This document shows, piece after piece, positions 1 to 8,626 of a stretch of 64,000 nt of DNA. Origin of the DNA: Flavobacteriaceae bacterium PS02337. GTDB lineage: Bacteria > Bacteroidota > Bacteroidia > Flavobacteriales > Flavobacteriaceae. Made by a program: the position numbers and the translations under genes. The notes under the pieces were generated by a model. The model was not told the origin of the DNA. It saw only the letters and a list, made by a program, of their open reading frames with translations, and made no database searches. The stretch covers positions 558,001-622,000 of the forward strand of contig JASCOE010000001.1 in NCBI GenBank assembly GCA_029959285.1. The letters run 5' to 3'. Each line of letters starts with the position of its first letter. Positions within the stretch are counted from its first letter, which is position 1.

Positions 1-1
1 T

Positions 2-1384
2 GACGAAATAATCATTAAAAAACAAAATAATACAACCGCTCATTTGCAATTGGCAATTGAGGACAGTTATAAACGTTTACTGAATCCAGCAATTGGAAAT
101 GAAACGTTACAAGAAGCAAAAGCAAAAGCCGATGCGAATTCAATTCAGGTTTTTGCTAATAATTTAGGACAACTTTTATTAGCTCCGCCTTTGGGAGAAA
201 AACGAATTTTAGCAATCGATCCAGGATTTAGAAGTGGTTGTAAAGTTGTTTGTCTTGATGAAAAAGGCGATTTATTATACAATGAAACAATTTATCCGCA
301 CGCGCCACAAAATGAGGAAACAATGGCGATCAAGAAAATCCGTTCGATGGTAAATGCGTATCAAATCGATGCAATTTCTATCGGAAACGGAACGGCTTCA
401 AGAGAAACAGAATTTTTCATTAAGAAAATTGCATTCGACAAACCATTGCAAGTTTTTATTGTTTCTGAGGCTGGAGCTTCGGTATATTCAGCATCAAAAA
501 TTGCGAGAGAAGAATTTCCTAATTATGATGTAACGGTTCGTGGTTCGGTTTCAATCGGAAGAAGACTTTCAGATCCGTTGGCCGAATTGGTAAAAATTGA
601 CCCAAAAGCAATTGGAGTTGGACAATATCAACATGATGTTGACCAAACTAAATTAAAAGAAGAATTGGATAATACGGTAATTCGTTGCGTAAACTCGGTT
701 GGAATTAACATCAACACAGCAAGTAAACATTTACTAAGTTATGTGAGTGGAATAGGAGAGAAGCTTGCCGAAAACATCGTACAATATCGTTCTGAAAACG
801 GACCTTTTGAAGATAGAAAACAGCTTAAGAAAGTGCCTCGTTTAGGAGATAAAGCTTATCAGCAAGGAGCGGCGTTTATTAGAATTACAAATGCTAAAAA
901 TCCGTTAGATAATTCGGCGGTGCATCCAGAGGCTTATTCGGTTGTTGAAAAGATGGCAAAGGATTTGAATATTTCTTTGAATGAATTAATTGCAAACAAA
1001 GAGAAAACAGCACTTATTAAAGCCGAAAAGTATGTGACACCTGAAATTGGTTTACTTACATTAAAAGACATCATAAAAGAGCTTGAAAAGCCTGGATTGG
1101 ACCCAAGAAAGTCTGCTAAGGTTTTTGAATTTGATGCAAACGTAAAATCTATCAAAGATTTGAAAACCGGAATGATTTTACCTGGAATTGTGAACAACAT
1201 TACCAATTTTGGATGTTTTGTTGACATCGGAATCAAAGAAAGCGGATTGGTTCATATTTCACAATTAAAAGCTGGTTTTGTAAGCGATGTAAACGAAGTG
1301 GTAAAATTGCATCAGCATGTTGATGTGAAAGTTACTGAAGTTGATGAAGATAGAAAGAGAATTCAGTTGACTATGATACTTTAA
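2..1384 (+). CDS. tex: Tex-family RNA-binding protein, 5' truncated by window edge
   Basis: This is the C-terminal ~460 residues of a Tex/YqgF-type nucleic-acid-binding protein, which is normally about 700 residues. The frame is open to the window edge, so the true start lies outside. Visible in order are a YqgF/RuvC-like segment (ILAIDPGFRSGCK), a helix-hairpin-helix region (SGIGEKLAENIVQYR, then a second HhH at VPRLGDKAYQQGA) and a C-terminal S1 RNA-binding domain (GMILPGIVNNITNFGCFVDIG ends the first strands). Tex proteins bind RNA and influence transcription; the exact role in Bacteroidota is not clear. A strong hairpin follows the stop codon. Confidence 0.95.
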   Translation, partial: DEIIIKKQNNTTAHLQLAIEDSYKRLLNPAIGNETLQEAKAKADANSIQVFANNLGQLLLAPPLGEKRILAIDPGFRSGCKVVCLDEKGDLLYNETIYPHAPQNEETMAIKKIRSMVNAYQIDAISIGNGTASRETEFFIKKIAFDKPLQVFIVSEAGASVYSASKIAREEFPNYDVTVRGSVSIGRRLSDPLAELVKIDPKAIGVGQYQHDVDQTKLKEELDNTVIRCVNSVGININTASKHLLSYVSGIGEKLAENIVQYRSENGPFEDRKQLKKVPRLGDKAYQQGAAFIRITNAKNPLDNSAVHPEAYSVVEKMAKDLNISLNELIANKEKTALIKAEKYVTPEIGLLTLKDIIKELEKPGLDPRKSAKVFEFDANVKSIKDLKTGMILPGIVNNITNFGCFVDIGIKESGLVHISQLKAGFVSDVNEVVKLHQHVDVKVTEVDEDRKRIQLTMIL

Positions 1385-1402
1385 ATTTTTATAATAAATA
1401 AA

Positions 1403-1435
1403 AAACTCCCAAATTACAATTGTAGTTTGGGAGTT
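1403..1435. terminator. Bidirectional terminator between tex and GH8 gene
   Basis: Arms at 1403-1413 and 1425-1435 (AAACTCCCAAA / TTTGGGAGTTT) pair perfectly. A-rich and T-rich flanks make it usable by both converging genes. Confidence 0.85.
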
Positions 1436-1446
1436 TCTATTTTATA

Positions 1447-2844
1447 TTATTTTAAAATAATTTTTTTGGTAACACTTTTAAAATCATCGTTCGATATTTT
1501 TACAAAATAAACGCCTGATGACTGATTTGCGAGATTTATTTCTGTAATTTCAGAAGTTGTTTTCTGTTGATGAATAATATTTCCTAAAGGAGAAATTATC
1601 GAGATAGTAGATTGCCAAGGTGCACTAATTGTGATTCGATCTGAACTCGGATTTGGGTAAAGCGTGACTGTAGATTTTTCAATATCAAAATTTTCATTGG
1701 ACAAAGTAGCTGTTGGAGGCAGATAAAAATTACCAGTTAATAAAAAGGAATATAATGTTTTTAGAGTGTGATTAAAGTAGCTGTTTGGCTCGTTCAGGTT
1801 TTTTAAATCGGTGTAAGAAGTATCTAAATGTCCTTGATTTTCGCCCGCCATTGCAGCGCAGGCAAAAGCACCGACAAAAGTAGCGTTGTGCCATTGTCCG
1901 CTCACAGTTCCATTTTGATTGTAACCATCTTTTATATTTACTGAACCGCCAAGATTTACACGAACAAAATCTGATGATTTTTTTGCATAAATTTTTGCAT
2001 CAGCATTTCCGTTCCAAACATAATCAACCGCAATTCTCCAAGGCGTTCTTGCAGCATCGTAAGTATATAGTTTTCCGCCATTTGCATAACCTCCTGCTTG
2101 AGAAGAATAAGCTCCAGAAGCTTCGCACCAGTCCGAAACTAATCCGCCAACGGCATTGTTTTGTGTTAAATTATTATTGATTACGGTATAACCTTTTGCG
2201 GCAACTTGATTCCAAAAAATGGTATCATTTGTAAAAACCCCAAAAGCGCGGTAATAAGCAGGAGAGAAGTAGGATATATTTGTAATCTGGCTTCCACCGA
2301 ATTGATCTCCGGGCTTTAAAACATATGTATTGGCTTCTACTTCATAATTTTTGATTGCAGAAATTAGAGACGTCGCATCATTTTTGTAATTAATAGTTCC
2401 AGCACTTGCCCATTGATAATCTGCAACAATAAGAGCGAAAGCAGCATCGAGTTCAGCATCTGTTGCTCCGTTTTGGCCAATAGTTCCAGAACAGCCATTG
2501 ATTTTCCAGTTCATTACTTTGTTGCTGTTCATATTGTCTTTGTAATACAGCCAAAGTCCATCAAAAAGCGTTTTATCTCCTTTGTAAGCAGAAAGAAGCA
2601 TTCCATAAGCAATTCCTTCAGAAACAGTTTGAGAAGAAACATCAAATTTTACTCTGTATCTTCCGTTGGAGCAGGATTCTACAAAATTGGTTTTCCAAGT
2701 GTCATAATTGGTTTGAGCATCCTGACTACTTTTGGACGTTGCCATAAGTCCGTTTCCATACACTTTATTGGCAGGAAAAGGCTGTGTTTGCGACTGACTT
2801 TCTGCAGTTAGCAGTAACACAATCACTAAAAATAGGTTTTTCAT
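1447..2844 (-). CDS. Secreted glycoside hydrolase family 8 (endoglucanase-like) with T9SS sorting domain
   Basis: This 465-residue secreted protein is probably an inverting endo-beta-glucanase, chitosanase or xylanase of family GH8. After a signal peptide (residues 1-19) comes the (alpha/alpha)6 catalytic domain. Glu76 in SEGIAYGML fits the catalytic acid, and ATDAELDAAFALI (127-139) matches the GH8 signature with Asp129. The last ~75 residues (LYPNPSSDRITIS ... GVYFVKIS ... KKIILK) form a type A T9SS C-terminal domain, so the enzyme should cross the outer membrane by T9SS and be released or anchored. It stands alone, with a terminator on each side. Substrate cannot be told from the sequence; no carbohydrate-binding module is visible. 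Confidence 0.92.
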   Translation of the reverse strand: MKNLFLVIVLLLTAESQSQTQPFPANKVYGNGLMATSKSSQDAQTNYDTWKTNFVESCSNGRYRVKFDVSSQTVSEGIAYGMLLSAYKGDKTLFDGLWLYYKDNMNSNKVMNWKINGCSGTIGQNGATDAELDAAFALIVADYQWASAGTINYKNDATSLISAIKNYEVEANTYVLKPGDQFGGSQITNISYFSPAYYRAFGVFTNDTIFWNQVAAKGYTVINNNLTQNNAVGGLVSDWCEASGAYSSQAGGYANGGKLYTYDAARTPWRIAVDYVWNGNADAKIYAKKSSDFVRVNLGGSVNIKDGYNQNGTVSGQWHNATFVGAFACAAMAGENQGHLDTSYTDLKNLNEPNSYFNHTLKTLYSFLLTGNFYLPPTATLSNENFDIEKSTVTLYPNPSSDRITISAPWQSTISIISPLGNIIHQQKTTSEITEINLANQSSGVYFVKISNDDFKSVTKKIILK

Positions 2845-2894
2845 ATCTTAAAAAATTTAGGGTCTTTAAAAGTAAGATTTTTTAGATATAAAAA

Positions 2895-2927
2895 AAATCC
2901 TCAACTACAAATTGCAGTTGAGGATTT
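2895..2927 (-). terminator. Terminator downstream of tatA
   Basis: Arms at 2895-2906 and 2916-2927 (AAATCCTCAACT / AGTTGAGGATTT) pair perfectly. On the minus strand the arm is followed by a run of T. It separates tatA from the GH8 gene. Confidence 0.85.
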
Positions 2928-2946
2928 ATTAATAAGATTTACGAAT

Positions 2947-3129
2947 TTATAATTTCGTTTCTTCTTCTTGTTTTTTAGAAGCAGCAGGTTGATCGTCTTT
3001 AGCAGCGTTTTTAAATTCCTTAATTCCGCTTCCTAAACCTTTCATTAATTCTGGAATTTTTTTACCTCCAAAAAGTAATATCACAATACCTACGATAACA
3101 AGGATTTCTGTAAGACCTAATCTTCCCAT
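2947..3129 (-). CDS. tatA: Twin-arginine translocase TatA/E-type subunit
   Basis: This 60-residue protein has the TatA plan: a short N-terminus, one membrane helix ([12 protein letters not shown]), the [20 protein letters not shown] hinge and amphipathic helix, then a charged tail ending in EEETKL. TatA oligomers form the protein-conducting element of the Sec-independent pathway for folded proteins in the inner membrane. It is monocistronic, with its own promoter at 3177-3184 and a terminator at 2895-2927. No tatC lies in the window. A TatB role is unlikely because of the short tail. Confidence 0.93.
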   Translation of the reverse strand: MGRLGLTEILVIVGIVILLFGGKKIPELMKGLGSGIKEFKNAAKDDQPAASKKQEEETKL

Positions 3130-3176
3130 GACTATTATATTTAATGCCGAAGCAAATTGTTTTCTAAATTATCCCG

Positions 3177-3184
3177 CAAAGGTA
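3177..3184 (-). promoter_or_regulatory. Promoter -7 element for tatA
   Basis: On the minus strand this reads TACCTTTG, a perfect TAnnTTTG element, 47 bases before the tatA start codon. Confidence 0.65.
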
Positions 3185-3315
3185 TATAGAAATATACGAA
3201 ATAGAAGTATTTTTAGTTTAAAATATTTGTCTCAGACCACGTTAAATATTTTATAAAATCATAAATTATAGCTTTTCATAGCATTTTACTCATCTTTATC
3301 ATGATGATTAATTAC

Positions 3316-3323
3316 TATATTTG
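3316..3323 (+). promoter_or_regulatory. Promoter -7 element for the gene at 3342
   Basis: TATATTTG matches TAnnTTTG and lies 18 bases before the ATG at 3342, giving a very short leader. Confidence 0.6.
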
Positions 3324-3341
3324 CTAGCATAATGAAGTACA

Positions 3342-3848
3342 ATGGCTAAAAAAAAGAAAAAGAATTTAAGGAAAAAATTATTCGTTAAAAACAGATTAAT
3401 TATCTTGAATGAAGATACTTTTGAAGAAATCTTTTCTTTTAGGCTTACTTTAATGAATGTCTTCGTAACGTTTACATTAGGAGGCATTTTTTTAATTTTG
3501 GTAACTACTTTTATTATTGCTTTTACGCCGCTTCGCGAGTTTATTCCGGGTTATTCTTCAACAGAATTAAAGAGAAATGCAACGCGATTGGCTATAAAAT
3601 CAGATTCTTTAGAAACAGCTTTAAAACAAAATGAACTTTATATAAAAGGAGTTCAGAAAGTTTTAAAAGGCGAGTTAGAATATTCAAAATTCAATAAAGA
3701 TTCTATTTTATCAGAAACAACCGAAGATGCTTCAGATTTAAACATGAAAACGTCTGATGCTGAGGTAAAACTTAGAGAAGAGGTTGCAAAAACTGAAAAG
3801 GAATTAGAGAAAAAACCCCAAGACAAAAAGAAAAGTGACAAAAAATAA
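3342..3848 (+). CDS. Membrane-anchored coiled-coil protein resembling the N-terminus of M23-peptidase-family proteins
   Basis: This 168-residue protein starts with a very basic stretch (AKKKKKNLRKKL), followed by NEDTFEEIFSFRLT, one membrane helix (about residues 38-62) and the segment FTPLREFIPGYSS. It ends in a charged, coiled-coil-prone tail rich in Lys/Glu. The N-terminal ~110 residues resemble Bacteroidota proteins annotated as M23 peptidases, but the LytM/M23 domain with its zinc ligands is absent here. It is therefore probably an envelope scaffold rather than an enzyme; that is inference. It sits 11 bases upstream of the GH3-type gene, suggesting co-transcription. Confidence 0.7.
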   Translation: MAKKKKKNLRKKLFVKNRLIILNEDTFEEIFSFRLTLMNVFVTFTLGGIFLILVTTFIIAFTPLREFIPGYSSTELKRNATRLAIKSDSLETALKQNELYIKGVQKVLKGELEYSKFNKDSILSETTEDASDLNMKTSDAEVKLREEVAKTEKELEKKPQDKKKSDKK

Positions 3849-3859
3849 TACCATAAAAA

Positions 3860-5344
3860 ATGTCAATAAAAGCTTTAGCAGCAAAAATATTTGCGAGAAA
3901 AATATACAATCAAACACAAACTTGGGCCCAAAAACCAGTTGAAACCCAAGAGAAAATCTTTCAAAATTTAATTAAAAAGGCAACTGAAACTAATTTTGGA
4001 AAAGACCATTATTTTAATCAAATAAAAAAGATTGAAGATTTTCAGAAAAACGTTCCAGTAAGAGATTACGAAGATTTAAAACCTTATGTAGATAAAGTTG
4101 TAAAAGGGGAAGAAAACATTCTTTGGAAAGGTAAACCACTTTATTTTGCAAAAACTTCGGGAACAACTTCTGGCGCAAAATTTATTCCGTTAACCAAAGA
4201 ATCAATGCCGTATCATATTGAAGCGGCGCGAAATGCGATTCTCCATTATGTAAATGAAACAGGAAATGCCGATTTTGTTGACGGAAAAATGATATTTCTG
4301 CAAGGAAGTCCAATTTTAACCGAAAAATACGGAATCAAATTTGGTCGACTTTCTGGAATTGTAGCGCACTTTGTTCCTAAATATCTCCAGAAAAACAGAA
4401 TGCCATCTTGGGAAACCAATTGTATTGAAGATTGGGAAACCAAAGTTGACGCCATTGTAGACGAAACAATCAAAGAAGATATGTCGGTGATTTCGGGAAT
4501 TCCGTCTTGGGTTCAGATGTATTTTGAGCGCTTACAACAAAAAAGTGGCGGTAAAAAGATTGGAGAAATATTTAAAAACTTTAATCTGTTTATTTACGGA
4601 GGAGTTAATTATGAACCGTATCGAGCCAAATTCGAAAATATGATTGGCAGAAAAGTAGACAGTATCGAATTGTTTCCTGCTTCTGAAGGATTTTTTGCGT
4701 ATCAGGATTCTCAGAAAGAAAAAGGAATGCTTTTGTTGTTGAATTCAGGAATTTTCTATGAGTTCATAAAAGCTGATGAATTCTTTAACGAAAATCCAAA
4801 AGCGTTGACAATTGGCGAAGTAGAAATTGGCGTAAACTACGTTTTAATCATTTCTACAAATGCGGGACTTTGGCGTTACAATATTGGCGATACTGTTCAG
4901 TTTACTTCGTTGTTTCCACATCGTGTGATAGTTTCCGGGCGTATCAAACATTATATTTCTGCTTTTGGTGAACACGTAATTGCCAATGAAGTAGAAAACG
5001 CGATGAAAGAAGCTGTTGAGTCGACTAATATTGTAATAAACGAATTTACAGTTGCGCCGCAGATTAATCCGTCAAGCGGATTGCCGTATCACGAATGGTT
5101 TGTAGAATTTGAAAACGAACCAGAAAGCATGGAAGTTTTTGCCGAAACAATTGACAATTCGATGCGAAAGCAAAACATTTATTACGATGATTTAATTACC
5201 GGAAATGTGTTGCAGAAAGTTGTTGTAACCAAAGTTTCTAAAAACGGATTTCAGGATTACATGAAATCGCAGGGTAAATTAGGCGGACAGAATAAGATTC
5301 CGAGATTATCAAATGATAGAGATATTGCGGATAATTTGAAATGA
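3860..5344 (+). CDS. GH3 auxin-responsive-promoter family protein (acyl-adenylating / amide-forming enzyme)
   Basis: This 494-residue protein belongs to the GH3 branch of the adenylate-forming superfamily, known from plant enzymes that join auxin or jasmonate to amino acids. The ATP-binding P-loop-like motif is YFAKTSGTTSGAKFIPLT (near residue 95). LFPASEGFFAYQ and LWRYNIGDTVQF correspond to later nucleotide-binding motifs. Length fits the bacterial family. Bacterial members have no well-established substrate; carboxylic-acid adenylation and transfer to an amine is expected from the family. It follows the coiled-coil membrane protein by 11 bases and is followed by a small orphan gene 1 base later. 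Confidence 0.88.
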   Translation: MSIKALAAKIFARKIYNQTQTWAQKPVETQEKIFQNLIKKATETNFGKDHYFNQIKKIEDFQKNVPVRDYEDLKPYVDKVVKGEENILWKGKPLYFAKTSGTTSGAKFIPLTKESMPYHIEAARNAILHYVNETGNADFVDGKMIFLQGSPILTEKYGIKFGRLSGIVAHFVPKYLQKNRMPSWETNCIEDWETKVDAIVDETIKEDMSVISGIPSWVQMYFERLQQKSGGKKIGEIFKNFNLFIYGGVNYEPYRAKFENMIGRKVDSIELFPASEGFFAYQDSQKEKGMLLLLNSGIFYEFIKADEFFNENPKALTIGEVEIGVNYVLIISTNAGLWRYNIGDTVQFTSLFPHRVIVSGRIKHYISAFGEHVIANEVENAMKEAVESTNIVINEFTVAPQINPSSGLPYHEWFVEFENEPESMEVFAETIDNSMRKQNIYYDDLITGNVLQKVVVTKVSKNGFQDYMKSQGKLGGQNKIPRLSNDRDIADNLK

Positions 5345-5345
5345 A

Positions 5346-5714
5346 ATGAATAAATTAATTATAAATATTCCATATCAACAAAAAGTAGAAATTTCTATAG
5401 AATTTCCTTTAGAAGTGCTTGGAGATTATAATGGAATAAGTAATATAGATGAAACTTGGGATGATAATATTATGCCGATTATTCAAACTGCTTTACTTAA
5501 TTGTGGATTTAATTTAACTACAATTCAACTTGAATTTACGAATGAAAATAAACTTTTATGGGTTTTGTCGTTAATTGTTGATCCTCCATCAATTGACTTT
5601 AATGGTATCGTTAATGATCTATCTATTAAAAAATTTCAAAAAGGGATATTAATAAAATTAAAAATAAATCAGGAGGATTATAGTATAATATATCGTGATG
5701 ATTGTTACTCTTAA
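5346..5714 (+). CDS. Orphan small protein, function unknown
   Basis: I do not recognise this 122-residue protein. It begins MNKLIINIPYQQKVEI one base after the GH3-type stop codon, so it is probably translated from the same mRNA. It is acidic, mostly beta-strand in character, with no signal peptide, membrane helix or known motif. Its codon use is very AT-rich even for this window. It could be a recent gain in this lineage or an immunity-like or accessory protein; nothing in the context decides. Confidence 0.6.
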   Translation: MNKLIINIPYQQKVEISIEFPLEVLGDYNGISNIDETWDDNIMPIIQTALLNCGFNLTTIQLEFTNENKLLWVLSLIVDPPSIDFNGIVNDLSIKKFQKGILIKLKINQEDYSIIYRDDCYS

Positions 5715-5858
5715 ACGAAAATGAATTTACGATAAAATAAACGTTATAATTAAATCACATTTTTAGTTTTCGATTGAAATAATATTAATATTTCCTACTT
5801 TCGTTTATCGAAATACTTAAATTCTTTTCTAAAAAAGAGATTTTTAAAATAAAAAAGC

Positions 5859-7538
5859 ATGAAAGAAACCAAACATATATCAAGATCTAGAGCGCAAGAA
5901 TCTTCTGCGGCTATAGAAAAAATGTACATTACAATGCGCCATTTATTCAACCGTGGTTTTTACAAACCAATGGGAGTTTCTGGTGATAGTTTAAGAGAAT
6001 CATTATTAGCGTTACGTCCTGAAATCTACGGAAATATAGCTGAAGAAAAAGTAGAATTAAACGGACTTTTATACGTTATCGAACGTCTTCCAATCGGAAT
6101 AGAGCAATGTCGTTTTATCAATTTAACGTCAGACGAAGGATATTCTAAATCTCATTTTCAAGCAATTGTTCCTCCAAAAAGAAGAAGAAATTGTTACAGA
6201 ATTGACGAAGAGCAAATGAACGTAGAAATTACGCGCGGACGTTCTGATATTTATGATATTCTAACGCATTTGACTTTCATTTTCATTGAATCACATAAAA
6301 TTAAAAATAGAGTTTTAATTGATGATGGAGGAGAAGTTTCTCGCGATTGGCAGAAATTGGAACAAGCTGTAATGCAAACCAAAAAGCTAACGCAGATTGA
6401 AAAAGAAAAAGCAATTTCGCACGTTGCCAATATTTTAGCTAGAACTTTTGAAGAAGTTTTAGATATTTACGATGCTTTTGGTTCAGAAAATGCGCCAGAT
6501 CGTTTCTTGCACGTAATTTATTGGTTAGGAAAATTAGCGATCGAAGAAATTGTTGAAAATAATAAAAGAACGATTACTTTTAGTCCAGTTTTGCGTGAGC
6601 GTTTAGGACATCATATTCACGGAGAAATTTGGGCAACAAACATAAAAGAGGTTTTAAAAGCAAACGATTTACTGAAAAGACCAATTCACGTTATCAGTGC
6701 AAATATGCATAGTGTGATGAATTCGATTTTTGCAACGCCTTTGCTAAAAACTAAATTTAAAGGAAAAACAGATTTCTTTATTTATGAAGAATTAAGCAGT
6801 TCTGGATCAAAAGAAATTAGAGGTCACGTTGAAGAACTGGCGTTGAAAAACGGAATGATTTCGTTACCAGATTCTTCAGGAACAAATATCGATGTTCAGA
6901 TTTTTGATACGGCTCAAATTGACTGGTCAAAAACAGCTTTTTCTCATGCCAATGTGGGAGAAGATAAACCAGTTATAATTGTAATGGATTATGCTTTTGG
7001 TGAACAGGCTTACGAAACAATTGACGAACTATTAAAACCATTCAAAAAAGAAACTTTACTAAACGTAAAATCGGTTTCGATTATGGGTAAAGCCGGAATT
7101 TTGGAAGGCGGAAAAGGCGACATCATGATTCCTACAGCGCATATTAACGAAGGAACGGCAGATAATTATTTCTTTGAAAATGAATTGACAGGCACCATGT
7201 TCGAAGGAAATGATATTGATATTTACGAAGGCGCGATGGTGACAGTTCTTGGAACTTCATTGCAAAACAGAGATTTATTGAAATTTTTCCACGAATCGAC
7301 TTGGGGCGTAATTGGTCTAGAAATGGAAGGATCTTACTACCAAAAAGCGATTCAATCGGCATCTAAAATTAGAAAAAGTGTACCACACGATATTAAAGTT
7401 CGTTATGCATATTATGCATCAGATAATCCTTTAGAAACGGGAAGTACATTAGCTTCTGGCGGATTGGGAACAACGGGTGTAAAACCAACTTATTTGATTA
7501 CGATTAAAATTTTAGAACAAATTTTCAATATAAAATAA
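5859..7538 (+). CDS. DUF6909-like protein with a nucleoside-phosphorylase-like C-terminal half
   Basis: This 559-residue cytosolic protein is conserved in flavobacteria without an assigned function; I believe it is the family called DUF6909. The first ~340 residues are unfamiliar, with basic patches (PPKRRRNCYR). From about residue 370 it resembles the PNP/UDP nucleoside phosphorylase fold: SIMGKAGILEGGKGDIMIPT matches the glycine-rich strand and GDI(V/M)IPT motif, and VIGLEMEGSYYQKAI matches the ME-G substrate-site motif, followed by RYAYYASDNP in place of the usual (I)RGISD. The gene lies 8 bases before the Wzz-like gene, linking it to the polysaccharide region. The enzymatic activity is inference. 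Confidence 0.75.
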   Translation: MKETKHISRSRAQESSAAIEKMYITMRHLFNRGFYKPMGVSGDSLRESLLALRPEIYGNIAEEKVELNGLLYVIERLPIGIEQCRFINLTSDEGYSKSHFQAIVPPKRRRNCYRIDEEQMNVEITRGRSDIYDILTHLTFIFIESHKIKNRVLIDDGGEVSRDWQKLEQAVMQTKKLTQIEKEKAISHVANILARTFEEVLDIYDAFGSENAPDRFLHVIYWLGKLAIEEIVENNKRTITFSPVLRERLGHHIHGEIWATNIKEVLKANDLLKRPIHVISANMHSVMNSIFATPLLKTKFKGKTDFFIYEELSSSGSKEIRGHVEELALKNGMISLPDSSGTNIDVQIFDTAQIDWSKTAFSHANVGEDKPVIIVMDYAFGEQAYETIDELLKPFKKETLLNVKSVSIMGKAGILEGGKGDIMIPTAHINEGTADNYFFENELTGTMFEGNDIDIYEGAMVTVLGTSLQNRDLLKFFHESTWGVIGLEMEGSYYQKAIQSASKIRKSVPHDIKVRYAYYASDNPLETGSTLASGGLGTTGVKPTYLITIKILEQIFNIK

Positions 7539-7546
7539 TACTTTAA

Positions 7547-8530
7547 ATGAGTACAAAAGTACCACAAAATTCAGAAGATCAGGAAATTGATTTGGCTTTG
7601 ATTTCAAAGAAGATTAACAGCTTTTTTGCTAGACTTAACAGATCAATTTTTAAAAGTATTCAATTCTTTATAAAGAACTGGATGATTGTATTGGTTTTGG
7701 TTGTAGCTGGATTTATGATAGGAATATTTCTAGATCAGAATCAGAAAAGCTACAAACACGAAATTATTGTGGCACCTAACTTTGGAAGTACTGATTATTT
7801 GTATGCGAAAGTCGATTTAATTAATTCGAAAATTAAAGAGAAGGATACTTTATTTTTGAAAAAAGTAGTTGGAATTCCGCAACCTAAGAATCTGAAAAAT
7901 ATTGAAATTAAACCTATTGCAGATGTTTATAATTTCATTCAGAATAAGCCAGAAAATTTCGAATTAATAAAATTAATGGCCGAAGATGGAGATATAAAAA
8001 AGGTTTTGGAAGATAATGTGACGAGTAAAAATTATAATTATCAAACAATACTTTTATTTACAAATGAAAAGACATCTGAAGAGAATTTGATAAATCCACT
8101 TTTAAAATATTTGAATTCTTCAGATTATTACTCAAAAATTCAGAAAGTTACGTATCATAATGTTGAGGTCAAAATTCAGCAAACAGATTCAATTATTAAA
8201 CAAATTGACGGTATACTTAATAATTTGGCAACATCTCCAAAAGGTTCTGTAAAAAATGACAAGCTGATTTATTATAATGAAAATACTCAGTTAAATGATG
8301 TTATTAAAACTAAAGACGCATTGTTAAATCAACTTGCTGATCATCGAATTGAATTAATTGGATTTGATAAAATTATTAAAGAAAATAACGTAACAACAAA
8401 TCTGCAATTAGTTAAGTTAGGAAATGGAAATCTGAAATTTTTAATGCCATTTATATTTATTTTAGCATTCGTTTTTTGGAAATTCTTTATCTCTTTTTAC
8501 AGAAAGCAAAAGGATTTGGCAGAATTGTAA
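7547..8530 (+). CDS. Wzz-like polysaccharide chain-length determinant
   Basis: This 327-residue inner-membrane protein has the polysaccharide co-polymerase plan: a cytosolic N-terminus, a helix at about residues 48-66 (WMIVLVLVVAGFMIGIFL), a long periplasmic segment with coiled-coil tendency, and a C-terminal helix near 298-316 followed by a short basic tail. There is no tyrosine kinase domain, so it resembles the Wzz/PCP-1 form rather than a Wzc. Such proteins set chain length during Wzy polymerisation. It opens the plus-strand polysaccharide cluster, 8 bases after the preceding gene. Confidence 0.75.
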   Translation: MSTKVPQNSEDQEIDLALISKKINSFFARLNRSIFKSIQFFIKNWMIVLVLVVAGFMIGIFLDQNQKSYKHEIIVAPNFGSTDYLYAKVDLINSKIKEKDTLFLKKVVGIPQPKNLKNIEIKPIADVYNFIQNKPENFELIKLMAEDGDIKKVLEDNVTSKNYNYQTILLFTNEKTSEENLINPLLKYLNSSDYYSKIQKVTYHNVEVKIQQTDSIIKQIDGILNNLATSPKGSVKNDKLIYYNENTQLNDVIKTKDALLNQLADHRIELIGFDKIIKENNVTTNLQLVKLGNGNLKFLMPFIFILAFVFWKFFISFYRKQKDLAEL

Positions 8531-8603
8531 ATGGTATAATTTATCATTTCAATTTAATTGAGAAGATCATCCATAAAAATTTTAACAGAAATAGTAATAT
8601 ACA

Positions 8604-8611
8604 TACTTTTG
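8604..8611 (+). promoter_or_regulatory. Promoter -7 element for the lipoprotein gene
   Basis: TACTTTTG matches TAnnTTTG 15 bases before the ATG at 8627. It lies inside any longer version of the reading frame, which supports the shorter start. Confidence 0.6.
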
Positions 8612-8626
8612 CAAAAAAATAAGCAG

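Noticed and set aside
2413-2811. Plus-strand open frame opposite the GH8 gene.
   Set aside because: It is antisense to a clear GH8 domain with conserved residues, and its own peptide has no recognisable features.
8558-8626. Longer start (TTG at 8558) for the lipoprotein gene.
   Set aside because: It would put a polar sequence before the signal peptide and include the promoter element at 8604-8611.
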